DNA of 64,000 bases from Chitinivibrionales bacterium (GCA_028278335.1 JANQEN010000206.1:37266-101265), one strand, 5' to 3'; positions 17,254 to 25,842 are shown, counted from the first letter of the stretch. A program made the numbers and translations. Notes: generated by a model from the letters alone, not told the origin.

Positions 17254-18009
17254 ATGCGTACATTGATCCTTATACTTTTTAGCATTACACTATGTAACAT
17301 TTCCTGTAAAAAGGAGCTAAAGTCTGAGATTGTTGAGAAACATCCCAATGGAGCCAAAAAGAAAGAGGTCTATTATTATACTCAGGTGAAAAACCCCCGG
17401 CGAATTATTCTTTACGGTCCAGAGGGGAATATGATGTCAGATCGTTTTATGAGCGGTGGTTTACCGGATAGCACAACAATAATTTATCATAGCAATGGAA
17501 AAAAGTATAAAGAGGTCAACTACGTCCAGGATAAAAAAGCCAAAAAGGAGATGAAACACGGCAAGGAGATGACCTGGTATGAAAATGGTCAGGTGCAAAG
17601 TGAAGCAACCTATGAGCAAGGAGCTCCTGTAGGTACATCAAAAACCTATTATAGTGATGGTAAAAAAATGTCCCAATGCACCTATAAAGACGGTGGTAAG
17701 GATGGTTTAGAGCAATCTTGGTATCCCGATGGTAAGGATAAACGCTCTGTGGCCTATGTCAATGGTGATATCAACGGGAAAGTGAAAGAGTGGTATCCCA
17801 ATGGGAATCCTAAAAAAGAGGAGACCTATAAGGACAATGTGCTAGAGGGTGTTTACATAACCTTTCATGAAAATGGAAAGAAAGAGTCGGAATGTACCTA
17901 CAAAAATGGACGCGTTGAGGGAATAAAGCAGGAGTGGTATGAGAGTGGTAGGCTTGCTGCAAAGGCCACCTTTGAAAATGGCCAACTTATAGAAGGTACT
18001 AGATACTAA
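17254..18009 (+). CDS. YwqK/MORN-variant repeat lipoprotein
   Basis: A 251-residue predicted lipoprotein. A short signal peptide ends in CNISC, a reasonable lipobox (the -3 Asn is unusual). The mature part is a run of about seven repeats of 22-24 residues with the pattern W/YY-x-N/D-G-K-x-x-x-x-x-x-Y, such as EWYPNGNPKKEETYKDN and TFHENGKKESECTYKNG. These are toxin-antitoxin YwqK/MORN-variant repeats, which form beta-hairpin ladders. The start is the ATG preceded by AAAGGAG. It probably sits on the inner leaflet of the outer membrane; the function is unknown. Confidence 0.8.
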   Translation: MRTLILILFSITLCNISCKKELKSEIVEKHPNGAKKKEVYYYTQVKNPRRIILYGPEGNMMSDRFMSGGLPDSTTIIYHSNGKKYKEVNYVQDKKAKKEMKHGKEMTWYENGQVQSEATYEQGAPVGTSKTYYSDGKKMSQCTYKDGGKDGLEQSWYPDGKDKRSVAYVNGDINGKVKEWYPNGNPKKEETYKDNVLEGVYITFHENGKKESECTYKNGRVEGIKQEWYESGRLAAKATFENGQLIEGTRY

Positions 18010-18033
18010 TAATCGACAATAGTTAAAAAAAAT

Positions 18034-18067
18034 AAGCTCATTAGGATATTTCCTGATGAGCTTTTTT
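18034..18067. terminator. bidirectional rho-independent terminator
   Basis: A hairpin of about 13 base pairs has arms AAGCTCAT (18034-18041) and ATGAGCTT (18056-18063), an AGGA/TCCT inner stem and a four-base loop. It is flanked by an A-run on the left and a T-run on the right. It serves both the lipoprotein gene and the convergent PBP4-type gene. Confidence 0.9.
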
Positions 18068-19526
18068 ATTTGGCTTTAATAACTTTTTCAAGGATGTTTT
18101 GCTGTAAAGCCCAGTGGGAGCCCTGGGATTTTTTCTTGTGATTTACCAAGACTACGAATATATAGATTTTCTTTTTGGTAAAGACATATCCTGCCAGATT
18201 GCTTACTCCTCGTTCATTGAGGGTTCCTGTCTTTGCCCGAATAATACCCTTTAGCGGGGAGCGCTTAAAGCGACTTTTTAGCGTACCATCAATCCCAGCA
18301 ACAGAGAGGCCATAGTTAAAATCGGGAAAATACTCTTTTTCCATCCATACATATTCTAAGAGTGCAGCAACTTGAGATGGACTGACCTGGTTTCCACCAC
18401 CCATGCCTGAACCATTTTTAATAATGGGATATTTAAAAGAGTCCTTTGTATGATTGTCTGATATTTTTTGATTTTTCCACCACGTTTCAATGGTGGAAGA
18501 TCCATTCTCCCATGAGCCTGGCTTGTTGCTTTTTGTGGCGCCAATGGTTTTAAAAATCATCTCTGCAGCAAAGTTGCTGGAATACTTAAACATGTTAAAA
18601 ACAAATATGGGAAGAGGCTCTGATTTAAAACTGTAAAAGGGTTTTTGGTTTAAGAGTGAGTCTGGAGTCTTTTCATGTATTACAGAACCGGAGAATTGAA
18701 TACCATTTTGATCAAAGAGTCCCTGAATCATCCAACCAAAATTTTCCCAGGTACTCCACACCTTTCGATATTTATATCGAGGTTTATCATTGATGCTCAT
18801 ACCACCAAAAACAAGAATTGCAGTTTTTCCATCCATGATCTCTGTTTTCACTTCAAGTCGAGAGGGGGTTTTGGCGCTGGTAGTTTTAGCGGTTGTCACA
18901 ATCTTGACGCCTTTGACTGCAGGAAAGGGCGTTACAAAGACAGGATCACCCACTTTTGCACCTGGAGAAACATGGATCGCAATAGTATTAAAATTTGCCG
19001 ACAACGGTGCGACTGGTGCTTCGTAGGCTCTGCTGGAATATTTTTCATCAAAACCGGGGCCATGGCTTTTGGTGTCAAAATATGAGTCATCGAGCACCAG
19101 GTCTTGGGTTACTTTTTTAACTCTTCGATGGGATAGGTGCTGCACAAAAAGCCAAAGTCGTTCTGCTAAAAAGCCTGGATCTCCACCACCTCTAATGTAG
19201 AGATTTCCATTGATCGTTCCGGAGCTTTTATCAAAGCTTTTCCTGTCGATATAGACATTTGTCTTGAAAGTATATCGATTTCCCAAAAGTTCGAAAGCTG
19301 CAGCGCCAGTGATAAGCTTCATCACAGAAGCGGGATTATAGGGCCGGTCTTGGTTGATGGAAACTAAAACAGAATCGGTTTCGATCTCTTTGATAAAGAC
19401 ACCGGTGGATTGGGCTGTATAGCCACTGTTAAGTATTAACTGTTCAACACTTTTTTGAAATGGTTGCGCAGTAATCACCAAATTTGAGCTGAAAAGGAGA
19501 GCAAAAATGAAGTATTTTCTCATCAT
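18066..19526 (-). CDS. dacB: D-alanyl-D-alanine carboxypeptidase/endopeptidase, PBP4 type (S13)
   Basis: A 486-residue periplasmic low-molecular-weight penicillin-binding protein that trims or cuts peptidoglycan cross-links. A signal peptide covers residues 1-20 (ends VITAQ). The serine catalytic triplet is complete: SxxK at S67-K70 in PASVMKLITG, SxN in KYSSNFAAEM, and KTG in RAKTGTLNERG. The large insertion between SxxK and SxN that marks family S13 is present. Two adjacent ATG codons are possible starts. It converges on the YwqK-repeat gene and stops at the shared terminator. It implies a diderm-type peptidoglycan. Confidence 0.93.
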   Translation of the reverse strand: MMRKYFIFALLFSSNLVITAQPFQKSVEQLILNSGYTAQSTGVFIKEIETDSVLVSINQDRPYNPASVMKLITGAAAFELLGNRYTFKTNVYIDRKSFDKSSGTINGNLYIRGGGDPGFLAERLWLFVQHLSHRRVKKVTQDLVLDDSYFDTKSHGPGFDEKYSSRAYEAPVAPLSANFNTIAIHVSPGAKVGDPVFVTPFPAVKGVKIVTTAKTTSAKTPSRLEVKTEIMDGKTAILVFGGMSINDKPRYKYRKVWSTWENFGWMIQGLFDQNGIQFSGSVIHEKTPDSLLNQKPFYSFKSEPLPIFVFNMFKYSSNFAAEMIFKTIGATKSNKPGSWENGSSTIETWWKNQKISDNHTKDSFKYPIIKNGSGMGGGNQVSPSQVAALLEYVWMEKEYFPDFNYGLSVAGIDGTLKSRFKRSPLKGIIRAKTGTLNERGVSNLAGYVFTKKKIYIFVVLVNHKKKSQGSHWALQQNILEKVIKAK

Positions 19527-19688
19527 AGTATTTTTTAAAGAGAGTTAGAGTGGTTGATTTGTAAATGATATATTTTAGTACTGATATACGAATAGTAAAA
19601 TAATCTCTTTTCGACTAAGTAAGTATATCGGAGCAACAGGTTTTCGAAATAACGTTTTTTTGTAATATTGATTTAGGAGAATCGGTTT

Positions 19689-19904
19689 ATGCCAAAGTTT
19701 TCAGTTGTCTTTATCGCACCGGAAGAAAAAAAACAGCTCAAGCATAAAATCCTTGAAGCAGCAGACCAGGATGAGGCCTTACGAACCTTTTTCGATGAAG
19801 AGGCCAAAACCTTTTACTCTGAGGATGAGCAGGGGTTCTTTTATTTTAAAGAGGATTTTTTCTACGCAGAAAGTCCTTCCGGTAGTATCTTAAGCTGTGA
19901 CTGA
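19689..19904 (+). CDS. small acidic protein of unknown function
   Basis: A 71-residue acidic protein with no signal peptide or membrane segment. It is supported by TAGGAG before the ATG and by a sequence that looks like a folded small domain: a beta strand (KFSVVFIAP), then a helix with EEKKQLKHKI, then Phe/Tyr-rich strands (EQGFFYFKEDFFYAES). I do not recognise it. It is convergent with nrdR, 14 bases away, with a hairpin over the junction. Confidence 0.65.
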   Translation: MPKFSVVFIAPEEKKQLKHKILEAADQDEALRTFFDEEAKTFYSEDEQGFFYFKEDFFYAESPSGSILSCD

Positions 19905-19925
19905 AATAGTGGTGGGCACTATTTC
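19903..19925 (+). terminator. hairpin at the junction of the small acidic gene and nrdR
   Basis: Perfect 9-base arms GAAATAGTG (19903-19911) and CACTATTTC (19917-19925) surround a GTGGG loop. Only TTT follows on the plus strand, so termination may be weak. The stem overlaps both stop codons. Confidence 0.5.
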
Positions 19926-20374
19926 TTTGAGTCCAGCTCCTTGACTTCTGAGACAAACTCGTCTCGATCTTTAAATTTTCGGTAGACCGACGCAAAGCGA
20001 ACATAAGCGACATCATCAAGCTTATAAAGCTCTTCCATAACATATTTGCCGATTTCTAAAGAGTTGATTTCGGTACGGGAGAGTCTGTCGATCTCATCTT
20101 CTATTTTGTCAATGATACTTTCGATTTTCTTCATGCTGATTGGACGCTTCTTGCAGGCTGAAAGAATACCCTGGAGTAGTTTCTGTCGATCATAGGGTTC
20201 GCGCCGCTGATCATTCTTTACCACGGTAAGGGGAAACTTTTCAATATATTCATAGGTGGTAAATCGCTTTTCACATTGAAGACACTCTCGACGACGTCTT
20301 ACTGCGCGCCCTTCCTTACTTGAACGTGAGTCTACGACTTTATCCTGTTCATATCCACAAAAAGGACATTTCAT
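19919..20374 (-). CDS. nrdR: transcriptional repressor NrdR
   Basis: A 151-residue repressor of ribonucleotide-reductase genes. It has an N-terminal zinc ribbon with two CxxC pairs (MKCPFCGYEQ and CLQCEKRF) and a downstream ATP-cone domain that senses ATP and dATP. Length is standard. The gene stands alone on the minus strand. Two NrdR-box-like sequences 31 bases apart lie upstream, suggesting autoregulation. Confidence 0.97.
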   Translation of the reverse strand: MKCPFCGYEQDKVVDSRSSKEGRAVRRRRECLQCEKRFTTYEYIEKFPLTVVKNDQRREPYDRQKLLQGILSACKKRPISMKKIESIIDKIEDEIDRLSRTEINSLEIGKYVMEELYKLDDVAYVRFASVYRKFKDRDEFVSEVKELDSKK

Positions 20375-20426
20375 ATAGTTCGCTCCTTCCCATGAGAATT
20401 ATAAATTTAAAGGTAAAATAATTATT

Positions 20427-20473
20427 ATACCATATATAGTAAACACTATTCAATAATCAAGAATATATAGTAG
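20427..20473. promoter_or_regulatory. candidate pair of NrdR boxes upstream of nrdR
   Basis: ATATATAGTA occurs exactly at 20432-20441 and again at 20463-20472, an offset of 31 bases or three helical turns. This is the usual spacing of paired NrdR boxes. By my count the extended 16-base sites match the ACAC-WATATATW-GTGT consensus at about 12 and 11 positions, so the match is moderate. They lie 60-100 bases upstream of the nrdR start. Confidence 0.45.
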
Positions 20474-20539
20474 AGTAAATAAAAAGAAAAGAGCCCTTTG
20501 TTTTTAGGGAAATCGATGGAAAGATATCCCCAAGTCAGA

Positions 20540-21250
20540 TTAAAAGTTTTTTGCTAAAACCAACCCAACTTTCTTATTTCGATAAGAATAATAGGGCAAA
20601 ATTGTCGGTGTTGTTGATGCATAGGATCGACGTTTTGCCATGATTCTTACATCGATAAAGGCTACAACATGGTTTAAGATCATGGCACCAATAAAAAAGG
20701 AGGAGGTGACATGAAAGGCCATGGCTTCCTTACGGGTCTTTCGATAGTGCTCTTGATAGACGTCGGCCTCCCAGACCCATGTCTCATCAGGCTTGACATA
20801 TTTCTCATCAAAGATTCGGTCATTGTCTGCTGCATTATTGAAATGCTTATAGGTAGGAAAATCTTTGTCACCAATTATCTTCCAGTAAATATGGTCGATA
20901 TCTTTATCTGTGCTGATCTTTGCATAGTTGTGGGCATAGCTAATGGCATTGGTATATAATTTGTGAGAATAGCGTTCAGAAAAGACGCTACCAGTTATAA
21001 GCAGGGCCTCTGTTGCAAAGAATATAAAAGACCTTCTTTCAAAACCAAGATATTTATGTCCTAATCCCGGAACCAAAAGGTTGGCAAACATAGCAAGACG
21101 GGGAGATTTTGTCTGCTCTCTCTCTGCCGATTTAAATATGTCAATCGTGTCAGTAGAGCGTACATCCTCTTCAATTACAATTTGACTACTTGCAGGTGTC
21201 AAGCATAGTAAAAGAATCCCAAAAGTGAGAAAAAGTCGTTTAGTTTTCAA
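20540..21250 (-). CDS. DUF5683-like membrane protein (short paralogue)
   Basis: About 236 residues if started at the TTG at 21250, whose TTGA overlaps the upstream stop. That choice gives a clean signal peptide (KRLFLTFGILLLC, cut near TPASSQ). An ATG at 21331 would extend 27 residues into the upstream gene and bury the signal peptide, so I prefer the TTG. The mature part contains SPRLAMFANLLVPGLGHKY, a hydrophobic helix pair and C-terminal FIGAMILNHVVAFIDVRIM. The same two blocks occur in the preceding gene, so the two are tandem paralogues. The 'LVPGLGxxY' block is typical of DUF5683 envelope proteins of unknown function. Confidence 0.7.
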   Translation of the reverse strand: MKTKRLFLTFGILLLCLTPASSQIVIEEDVRSTDTIDIFKSAEREQTKSPRLAMFANLLVPGLGHKYLGFERRSFIFFATEALLITGSVFSERYSHKLYTNAISYAHNYAKISTDKDIDHIYWKIIGDKDFPTYKHFNNAADNDRIFDEKYVKPDETWVWEADVYQEHYRKTRKEAMAFHVTSSFFIGAMILNHVVAFIDVRIMAKRRSYASTTPTILPYYSYRNKKVGLVLAKNF

Positions 21251-22860
21251 AATCGAACTGACAATCCTATTTTTGTTTTTACACCGGTTTCTAAAAGGGA
21301 GAACTGTTGATTTAAATGAATATGTTTCCATACGCTCTTTTTCCTTAAAAGGCTGTCATTATAAGCGCGAGCTGTGATAAGGGCATCAATAGCAGATACG
21401 ATGTGGTTGGCCACCATAACAAAGATAAATGCCTTTCCAACGTCATAAAGTTCATTTGCTCGTCTGGTCATACTCAGGTATTCCTGCTGTTTCGCTGAAA
21501 AACCTTGCGCCTGCATGATAGTAGTGTCGGAATTTTGGTATCTATTGAGGTAGATTTTAATTTCTAATGAGTCGTGAATGTCGGGGTTATTATAAAGGAA
21601 ATAGGTATATCCATCATAGACTGGAGACAGGTTGTATAGATTGTTTGGTGAGATAGTGTCGAATAGGGGAGCGCAATCTTTCCATCCCTGCACAAACTCG
21701 TTGTTAGCATACATTGTTTCAAGGTCTCCTTTACTAAGGGCGCCTCGGTAGTATGTCACATTGTTAAAATAGATGTCATTTTGAACCATTGAGCTGACAA
21801 TTGAATCAACCTGTGCATCGGTGAAGGCTCCACCGGTATTGTATTTTTCTTGCACTTGTTGCTTTACATAGGCATTTAAATTTTCATAATAGTCTGCAAA
21901 TCTAGCTGCACTGTACCACTCATTTGCAAAATTATCTGCCTCTTCCTGTTTCTGGTTTCCCTCATAGTACTGTTTAATTGACAATCCAAGAAGTGCTGCT
22001 TCTGCAACACCAAAAATGGCGGTTTTCCATTGGCGGCGAGCATAGGCCTGACCAAGACCGGGAACAAGGAGCGAGAGAAACATTGCTCTTCGTGGTGAAC
22101 GATACTCCTTTAAATTCTTCGCAAAATCGATTGATTTTGTTTTCTCAATACGAGCAGGCTCTGTGGGAGAGTCTTTCTCTTCCTTATCTTTAACAACTTC
22201 AGGTTCCTCCAAATCATCGAGTGTGTTTGTCGGGATGTCAATCATTTGGATTTCCTGTTGATCTTCTACAATCGGATCGTTCTTTTGTGTGGGAGTACTT
22301 TCTTCGTCTGCTACTTTGCTCTCTTTTGATTTGCCAGTTTCGATATTTTCTTGGTCTTGTAGTAATTCCTCTTCTGAGTCATCAGTAATTAAAAGCTCTT
22401 CATCATCATCCTCAACAATAATATCTTCATCTTCTGCAACAATGTCCGGCTCTTCCTGCACTTCTTCGGCTATCTCTTCTGGCTCTGTTTTTTCTTGCAC
22501 CTTGGGCTCTTCAGGATCCTTTTTGTCTGTGGTTGTTACCTCCTCTTTTATCTCAACTTCATCAGGTTTCTCTGGGGTAACCTCTGAAGCTTCCTCTTTT
22601 TTTACTTCTTTTTTTTCAGGTTTTGGTTTGTCCTCTGGTGTGGGTGCTGGTTTCTCCTCTTCCTCTTTTTTTGGGGTTGATTCAGGAATGATTTCTTCTT
22701 CAACAATTTCAAGGTCCTCCTCTATAAGGAGCTCTTCATCAGATTGGGTGACAACCGATTCCTGGTTATCTTTTTGAGAATCAGCCTTTTCCTCTGCCAC
22801 ACTGTTTCCGCAAATGAGCATGACTATACAAATAAGATACAAGATATACTTCAGAAACAT
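21247..22860 (-). CDS. DUF5683-like envelope protein with long acidic Glu/Pro/Lys linker
   Basis: A 537-residue protein. A signal peptide covers about 23 residues (ends GNSVAEE). It is followed by roughly 220 residues of low-complexity, strongly acidic sequence rich in Glu, Asp, Pro and Lys (for example EEEEKPAPTPEDKPKPEKK). The C-terminal domain begins at SPRRAMFLSLLVPGLGQAYA, with a predicted membrane helix pair and FVMVANHIVSAIDALITA near the end. The start is the ATG at 22860, which has GGGAGAAG upstream; an in-frame TTG at 22866 is less likely. It lies 26 bases after dapB and overlaps its shorter paralogue. The linker could span periplasm or bind cations; function unknown. Confidence 0.75.
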   Translation of the reverse strand: MFLKYILYLICIVMLICGNSVAEEKADSQKDNQESVVTQSDEELLIEEDLEIVEEEIIPESTPKKEEEEKPAPTPEDKPKPEKKEVKKEEASEVTPEKPDEVEIKEEVTTTDKKDPEEPKVQEKTEPEEIAEEVQEEPDIVAEDEDIIVEDDDEELLITDDSEEELLQDQENIETGKSKESKVADEESTPTQKNDPIVEDQQEIQMIDIPTNTLDDLEEPEVVKDKEEKDSPTEPARIEKTKSIDFAKNLKEYRSPRRAMFLSLLVPGLGQAYARRQWKTAIFGVAEAALLGLSIKQYYEGNQKQEEADNFANEWYSAARFADYYENLNAYVKQQVQEKYNTGGAFTDAQVDSIVSSMVQNDIYFNNVTYYRGALSKGDLETMYANNEFVQGWKDCAPLFDTISPNNLYNLSPVYDGYTYFLYNNPDIHDSLEIKIYLNRYQNSDTTIMQAQGFSAKQQEYLSMTRRANELYDVGKAFIFVMVANHIVSAIDALITARAYNDSLLRKKSVWKHIHLNQQFSLLETGVKTKIGLSVRF

Positions 22861-22886
22861 TGCCAATTCTTCTCCCTATAGTTTAA

Positions 22887-23690
22887 TTAAAATCCTAATA
22901 GATCTTGCATTGAATAGAGTCCTGGTTTTTGAGTGGCAAGCCATTTGGCTGCACGGATTGCTCCTTGAGCAAAGGTCGCTCTGCTGTGAGCACAATGTTT
23001 CAGCTCAACTCGCTCACCTAGCCCTGCAAATAACACGGTGTGTTCCCCAACAATATCGCCTCCCCGTAGCGCATGCATACCAATTTCTTTTGGAGTACGT
23101 TCACCCACTATTCCTTCACGACCGTGTCGCATAGATTCATTATACGATTGTTCTAATGCCTCTGCAGCGATTTCACCCAATTTTTTTGCAGTACCACTGG
23201 GAGCATCTTTTTTAAAGCGATGGTGCGCCTCAACTATCTCAATATCAAAATCAGTTCCCAATTTTTCCGCAGCAATTTTTGTCAGGTAAAAGAGAAAGTT
23301 TACCCCCAGGCTCATATTAGGACTAAATAGAATTGCTGCATTTTTTGCAACCTGTTCGATTTGGCCAATCTGATTGTCTGTAAGACCGGTGGTACCAATA
23401 ACAACAGAGGTTCTTTTATCCGCAATAGTATTAAGAAGCGATTCTGTACCTTCAGGAAGCGTAAAATCGATTATGACACTCTGCTCCAAATCTAGTGAAT
23501 CAACAGAGGCGTGAATAGGAACTCCGCTATGCTCAGGCCCAAAGAATTCACTAATGTCTTTATCAATTGCAGGGTGACCAACGACTTCTAAGGCGCCAGA
23601 GAGAGCAATCTCCATATCAGCGAAAGCTGCATGAGCAATCTCTCGACCCATTCGTCCAAGAATTCCATTTATAATGATATTTGTTGTCAT
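22887..23690 (-). CDS. dapB: 4-hydroxy-tetrahydrodipicolinate reductase
   Basis: A 267-residue NAD(P)H-dependent reductase, the second committed step of lysine/diaminopimelate synthesis. Seen: N-terminal Rossmann motif NGILGRMGREI, DFTLPEG, VVIGTTGL, and the active-site EAHHRFKKDAPSGTA with the catalytic His and Lys. It lies 20 bases downstream of the dapA stop and is co-transcribed with it. Confidence 0.97.
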   Translation of the reverse strand: MTTNIIINGILGRMGREIAHAAFADMEIALSGALEVVGHPAIDKDISEFFGPEHSGVPIHASVDSLDLEQSVIIDFTLPEGTESLLNTIADKRTSVVIGTTGLTDNQIGQIEQVAKNAAILFSPNMSLGVNFLFYLTKIAAEKLGTDFDIEIVEAHHRFKKDAPSGTAKKLGEIAAEALEQSYNESMRHGREGIVGERTPKEIGMHALRGGDIVGEHTVLFAGLGERVELKHCAHSRATFAQGAIRAAKWLATQKPGLYSMQDLLGF

Positions 23691-23710
23691 AGTTATCAGT
23701 ACTTATCCCT

Positions 23711-24601
23711 TTATAATGAATTGGGTTGGAGATTATTTTCCTTTAGTACGGATAGGAGTCTCTCTTTATTGTGTTTTTGCATAGAAACTAATGGTAATCT
23801 AAAAGAACCACCGGATAATCCTAAGTAATTCATTGCTGTCTTCACCGGTATTGGATTGGTTTCAAAGAACATAGCATCACAAATAGGAAGCAACTCCTCA
23901 TGAAGAGCAAGAGCTTCATCATTCTGTTTTTTAAGGAAAGCCTCTACCATTTTTGACATTTTTGCAGGAAGAATGTTGCCCACTACTGAAATAACACCCT
24001 TACCTCCCAATGACAATATGGGTAGTGTAAGACCATCATCTCCAGAAAGGATCGTTAATCGATCGCCACATCGACGATGTATTTCAGAAACCTGGCTTAA
24101 ATCTCCACTTGCTTCTTTAACTGCAACAATTTCGGGAAATTCACAGAGTCGCTCCAATGTTTCGGGCTGAATGTTTACGCCAGTTCGACTGGGAACATTA
24201 TATACCACGACTGGGGTTTCAATTTCCTGGCAGATGGCTTTAAAATGGTGGTACAGGCCATCCTGCGTTGGCTTGTTGTAGTAGGGAGTAATACACAAAA
24301 GGGCGTCGGATTTGTTCTCCTGCGCATGTTTTGCTGCAGCGATAGCTTCAATTGTATTATTGGATCCTGCACCAGCAATGACAGACACTCTGCCCTTTGC
24401 CTCTTCAATTGCTATTCTAACTACCCGATTATGCTCTTCCCAACTGAGTGTCGCCGATTCACCGGTGGTTCCACAGGGAACAATCCCCGACACACCTTGA
24501 TCAATGAGATAACTAATATTTCTTCGAAGTCCTGCTTCATCAACCGTGTTAGACTCTGTTAATGGCGTTACAATCGCAACATAACAGCCCTGAAAATCCA
24601 T
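23711..24601 (-). CDS. dapA: 4-hydroxy-tetrahydrodipicolinate synthase
   Basis: A 296-residue class I aldolase that condenses pyruvate with aspartate semialdehyde. Visible: VAIVTPL near the N terminus, GTTGESATLSWEEH, the catalytic Tyr in ITPYYNKPTQDGLYHHF, YNVPSRTGVNI and the Schiff-base Lys in IVAVKEASGD. The start is the ATG at 24601, directly after GGGAGGATGT; an in-frame TTG at 24619 lies upstream of that site. It is the first gene of a dapA-dapB unit that may run on into the two DUF5683-like genes. Confidence 0.97.
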   Translation of the reverse strand: MDFQGCYVAIVTPLTESNTVDEAGLRRNISYLIDQGVSGIVPCGTTGESATLSWEEHNRVVRIAIEEAKGRVSVIAGAGSNNTIEAIAAAKHAQENKSDALLCITPYYNKPTQDGLYHHFKAICQEIETPVVVYNVPSRTGVNIQPETLERLCEFPEIVAVKEASGDLSQVSEIHRRCGDRLTILSGDDGLTLPILSLGGKGVISVVGNILPAKMSKMVEAFLKKQNDEALALHEELLPICDAMFFETNPIPVKTAMNYLGLSGGSFRLPLVSMQKHNKERLLSVLKENNLQPNSL

Positions 24602-24641
24602 ACATCCTCCCAATAACAAAATTCTGGTATTCTAAACTAGC

Positions 24642-24678
24642 GTACCTCAGGGAAGAGAAGATCTCTCTCCCTGAGTAC
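24642..24678. other. strong hairpin in the dapA leader / rplI trailer
   Basis: CTCAGGGA (24646-24653) pairs with TCCCTGAG (24668-24675), extended inward by GAGA/TCTC past one bulge and outward by GTA/TAC. There is no adjacent T-run in either direction, so it is not a classical terminator. It lies about 40 bases upstream of the dapA start codon. Confidence 0.4.
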
Positions 24679-24774
24679 TGTAAAAATTAATTTCTTTGGC
24701 CCGATTAGACCAGGGTAAATATGGTTTTTAGCTGTTATGCTCGGAGTGTTGTGGTTGGGCTATAATAATAAGGA

Positions 24775-25224
24775 TTACTCCTCCTCTTTAACAACCCAGA
24801 CCTTTAATTGAGCAAATACATCCCTGTGCAGTTTAATTTTAATGGAATAGACACCAAGTTTTTTAATTGGCTCGTCCAATTCAACCATTGCCTTTTCCAC
24901 CTGGAAACCCTCTTTTTTAAGGAATTCTGCAATATCTGATGCACTAACTGATCCAAAAAGCTCATCATCACTTTTAACCTTCACAGGGATTGTGCAGGGA
25001 ACATCTTCGATCTTCTTTGCAAGTTCAGTTGATTCTTTAGCCACCTTCTCTTCACGTTTTGAGGCGATCCTTCTTGCCTCTTCCAAGCCTCGTTTATTTC
25101 CCTCGGTGGCGGGAACCGCAATACCTGAAGGGATGAGGTAGTTTCTAGCATAGCCATCTTTTACCGTGACGACTTCATTTGCTTTTCCGAGTTGGTCATG
25201 ATCTTTTTTAAGTATAATTTCCAT
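24775..25224 (-). CDS. rplI: 50S ribosomal protein L9
   Basis: A 149-residue L9. The N-terminal domain is canonical (MEIILKKDHDQLGKANEVVTVKDG, given here only in part as its first blocks), with KDGYARNYLIPSGIA, a long connecting helix and a C-terminal RNA-binding domain. It closes the rpsF-rpsR-rplI run, 34 bases after rpsR. Confidence 0.97.
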   Translation of the reverse strand: MEIILKKDHDQLGKANEVVTVKDGYARNYLIPSGIAVPATEGNKRGLEEARRIASKREEKVAKESTELAKKIEDVPCTIPVKVKSDDELFGSVSASDIAEFLKKEGFQVEKAMVELDEPIKKLGVYSIKIKLHRDVFAQLKVWVVKEEE

Positions 25225-25258
25225 AAGTAATATCTCCTATTGTCAATAACCGGATGGT

Positions 25259-25495
25259 TTATCGAATATTCTCAGAAACAAAGGGTAGAAAACCGATATT
25301 CCGTGCTCTTTTAATCGCTGTAGCAAGAGTCCGTTGATGTTTTGAACAGGTTCCGGTCATACGACGGGGAACAATCTTTCCACGCTCAGTAACCATGCGG
25401 CCGATAATCTCAATATTTTTATAGTTAGGCTTTACATCATTTTTGCAGAAAAAGCATACCTTTTTACGTTTTTTTCTAAATTTATTATCTCTCAT
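25259..25495 (-). CDS. rpsR: 30S ribosomal protein S18
   Basis: A 78-residue S18 with two Cys in the N-terminal KKVCFFCKN and the conserved PRRMTGTCSKHQRTLATAIKRAR segment (KRARNIGFLPF). The Cys pairs make it a zinc-type S18. Its ATG shares one base with the rpsF stop (TAATG), so translation is coupled. Confidence 0.97.
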   Translation of the reverse strand: MRDNKFRKKRKKVCFFCKNDVKPNYKNIEIIGRMVTERGKIVPRRMTGTCSKHQRTLATAIKRARNIGFLPFVSENIR

Positions 25496-25842
25496 TACTC
25501 TTCTCCTTCCTCTTCTTCGGGTTTCTTTTCCAACTCTTTCTGTGAGATGACTGCTTTCGGTACAAAGAGAACAGTCATATGACGCAGAATGCGTTGATTT
25601 AATTTGAAGAGTTTTTCCATTTTTTCTGGCATGTCATTCTCACCGGTGTAGACAAAGAAGATATAAAAACCAATAGTTTTCTTCTTAATTACGGAAGCAA
25701 GATTACGCTTTCCCCAAATATCAGCCTCTCCAAATTCGGCATTTTCCTTTAGGAATGCTTCAATCTTTTCCTGTTCTTTGTTGATGGTCTCATCAGGAAG
25801 TGATCCGTCGAATACGACCACTGTTTCATACTTACGTTTCAT
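25495..25842 (-). CDS. rpsF: 30S ribosomal protein S6
   Basis: A 115-residue S6 that binds 16S rRNA together with S18. It has KYETVVVFDGSLPDE at the N terminus, KKTIGFYIFFVYTG in the middle, NQRILRHMTV, and an acidic Glu-rich tail (KKPEEEEGEE). Gene order rpsF-rpsR-rplI is the widespread bacterial arrangement. Confidence 0.97.
   Translation of the reverse strand: MKRKYETVVVFDGSLPDETINKEQEKIEAFLKENAEFGEADIWGKRNLASVIKKKTIGFYIFFVYTGENDMPEKMEKLFKLNQRILRHMTVLFVPKAVISQKELEKKPEEEEGEE

Noticed and set aside
22289..22777. 162-codon plus-strand frame of mostly Ser, Phe and Val
   Set aside because: It is the complement of the Glu/Lys-rich linker codons of the DUF5683-like gene, a typical low-complexity shadow.
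24602..24774. Possible lysine riboswitch in the dapA leader
   Set aside because: The leader is far too short for the lysine aptamer and contains only one long hairpin.
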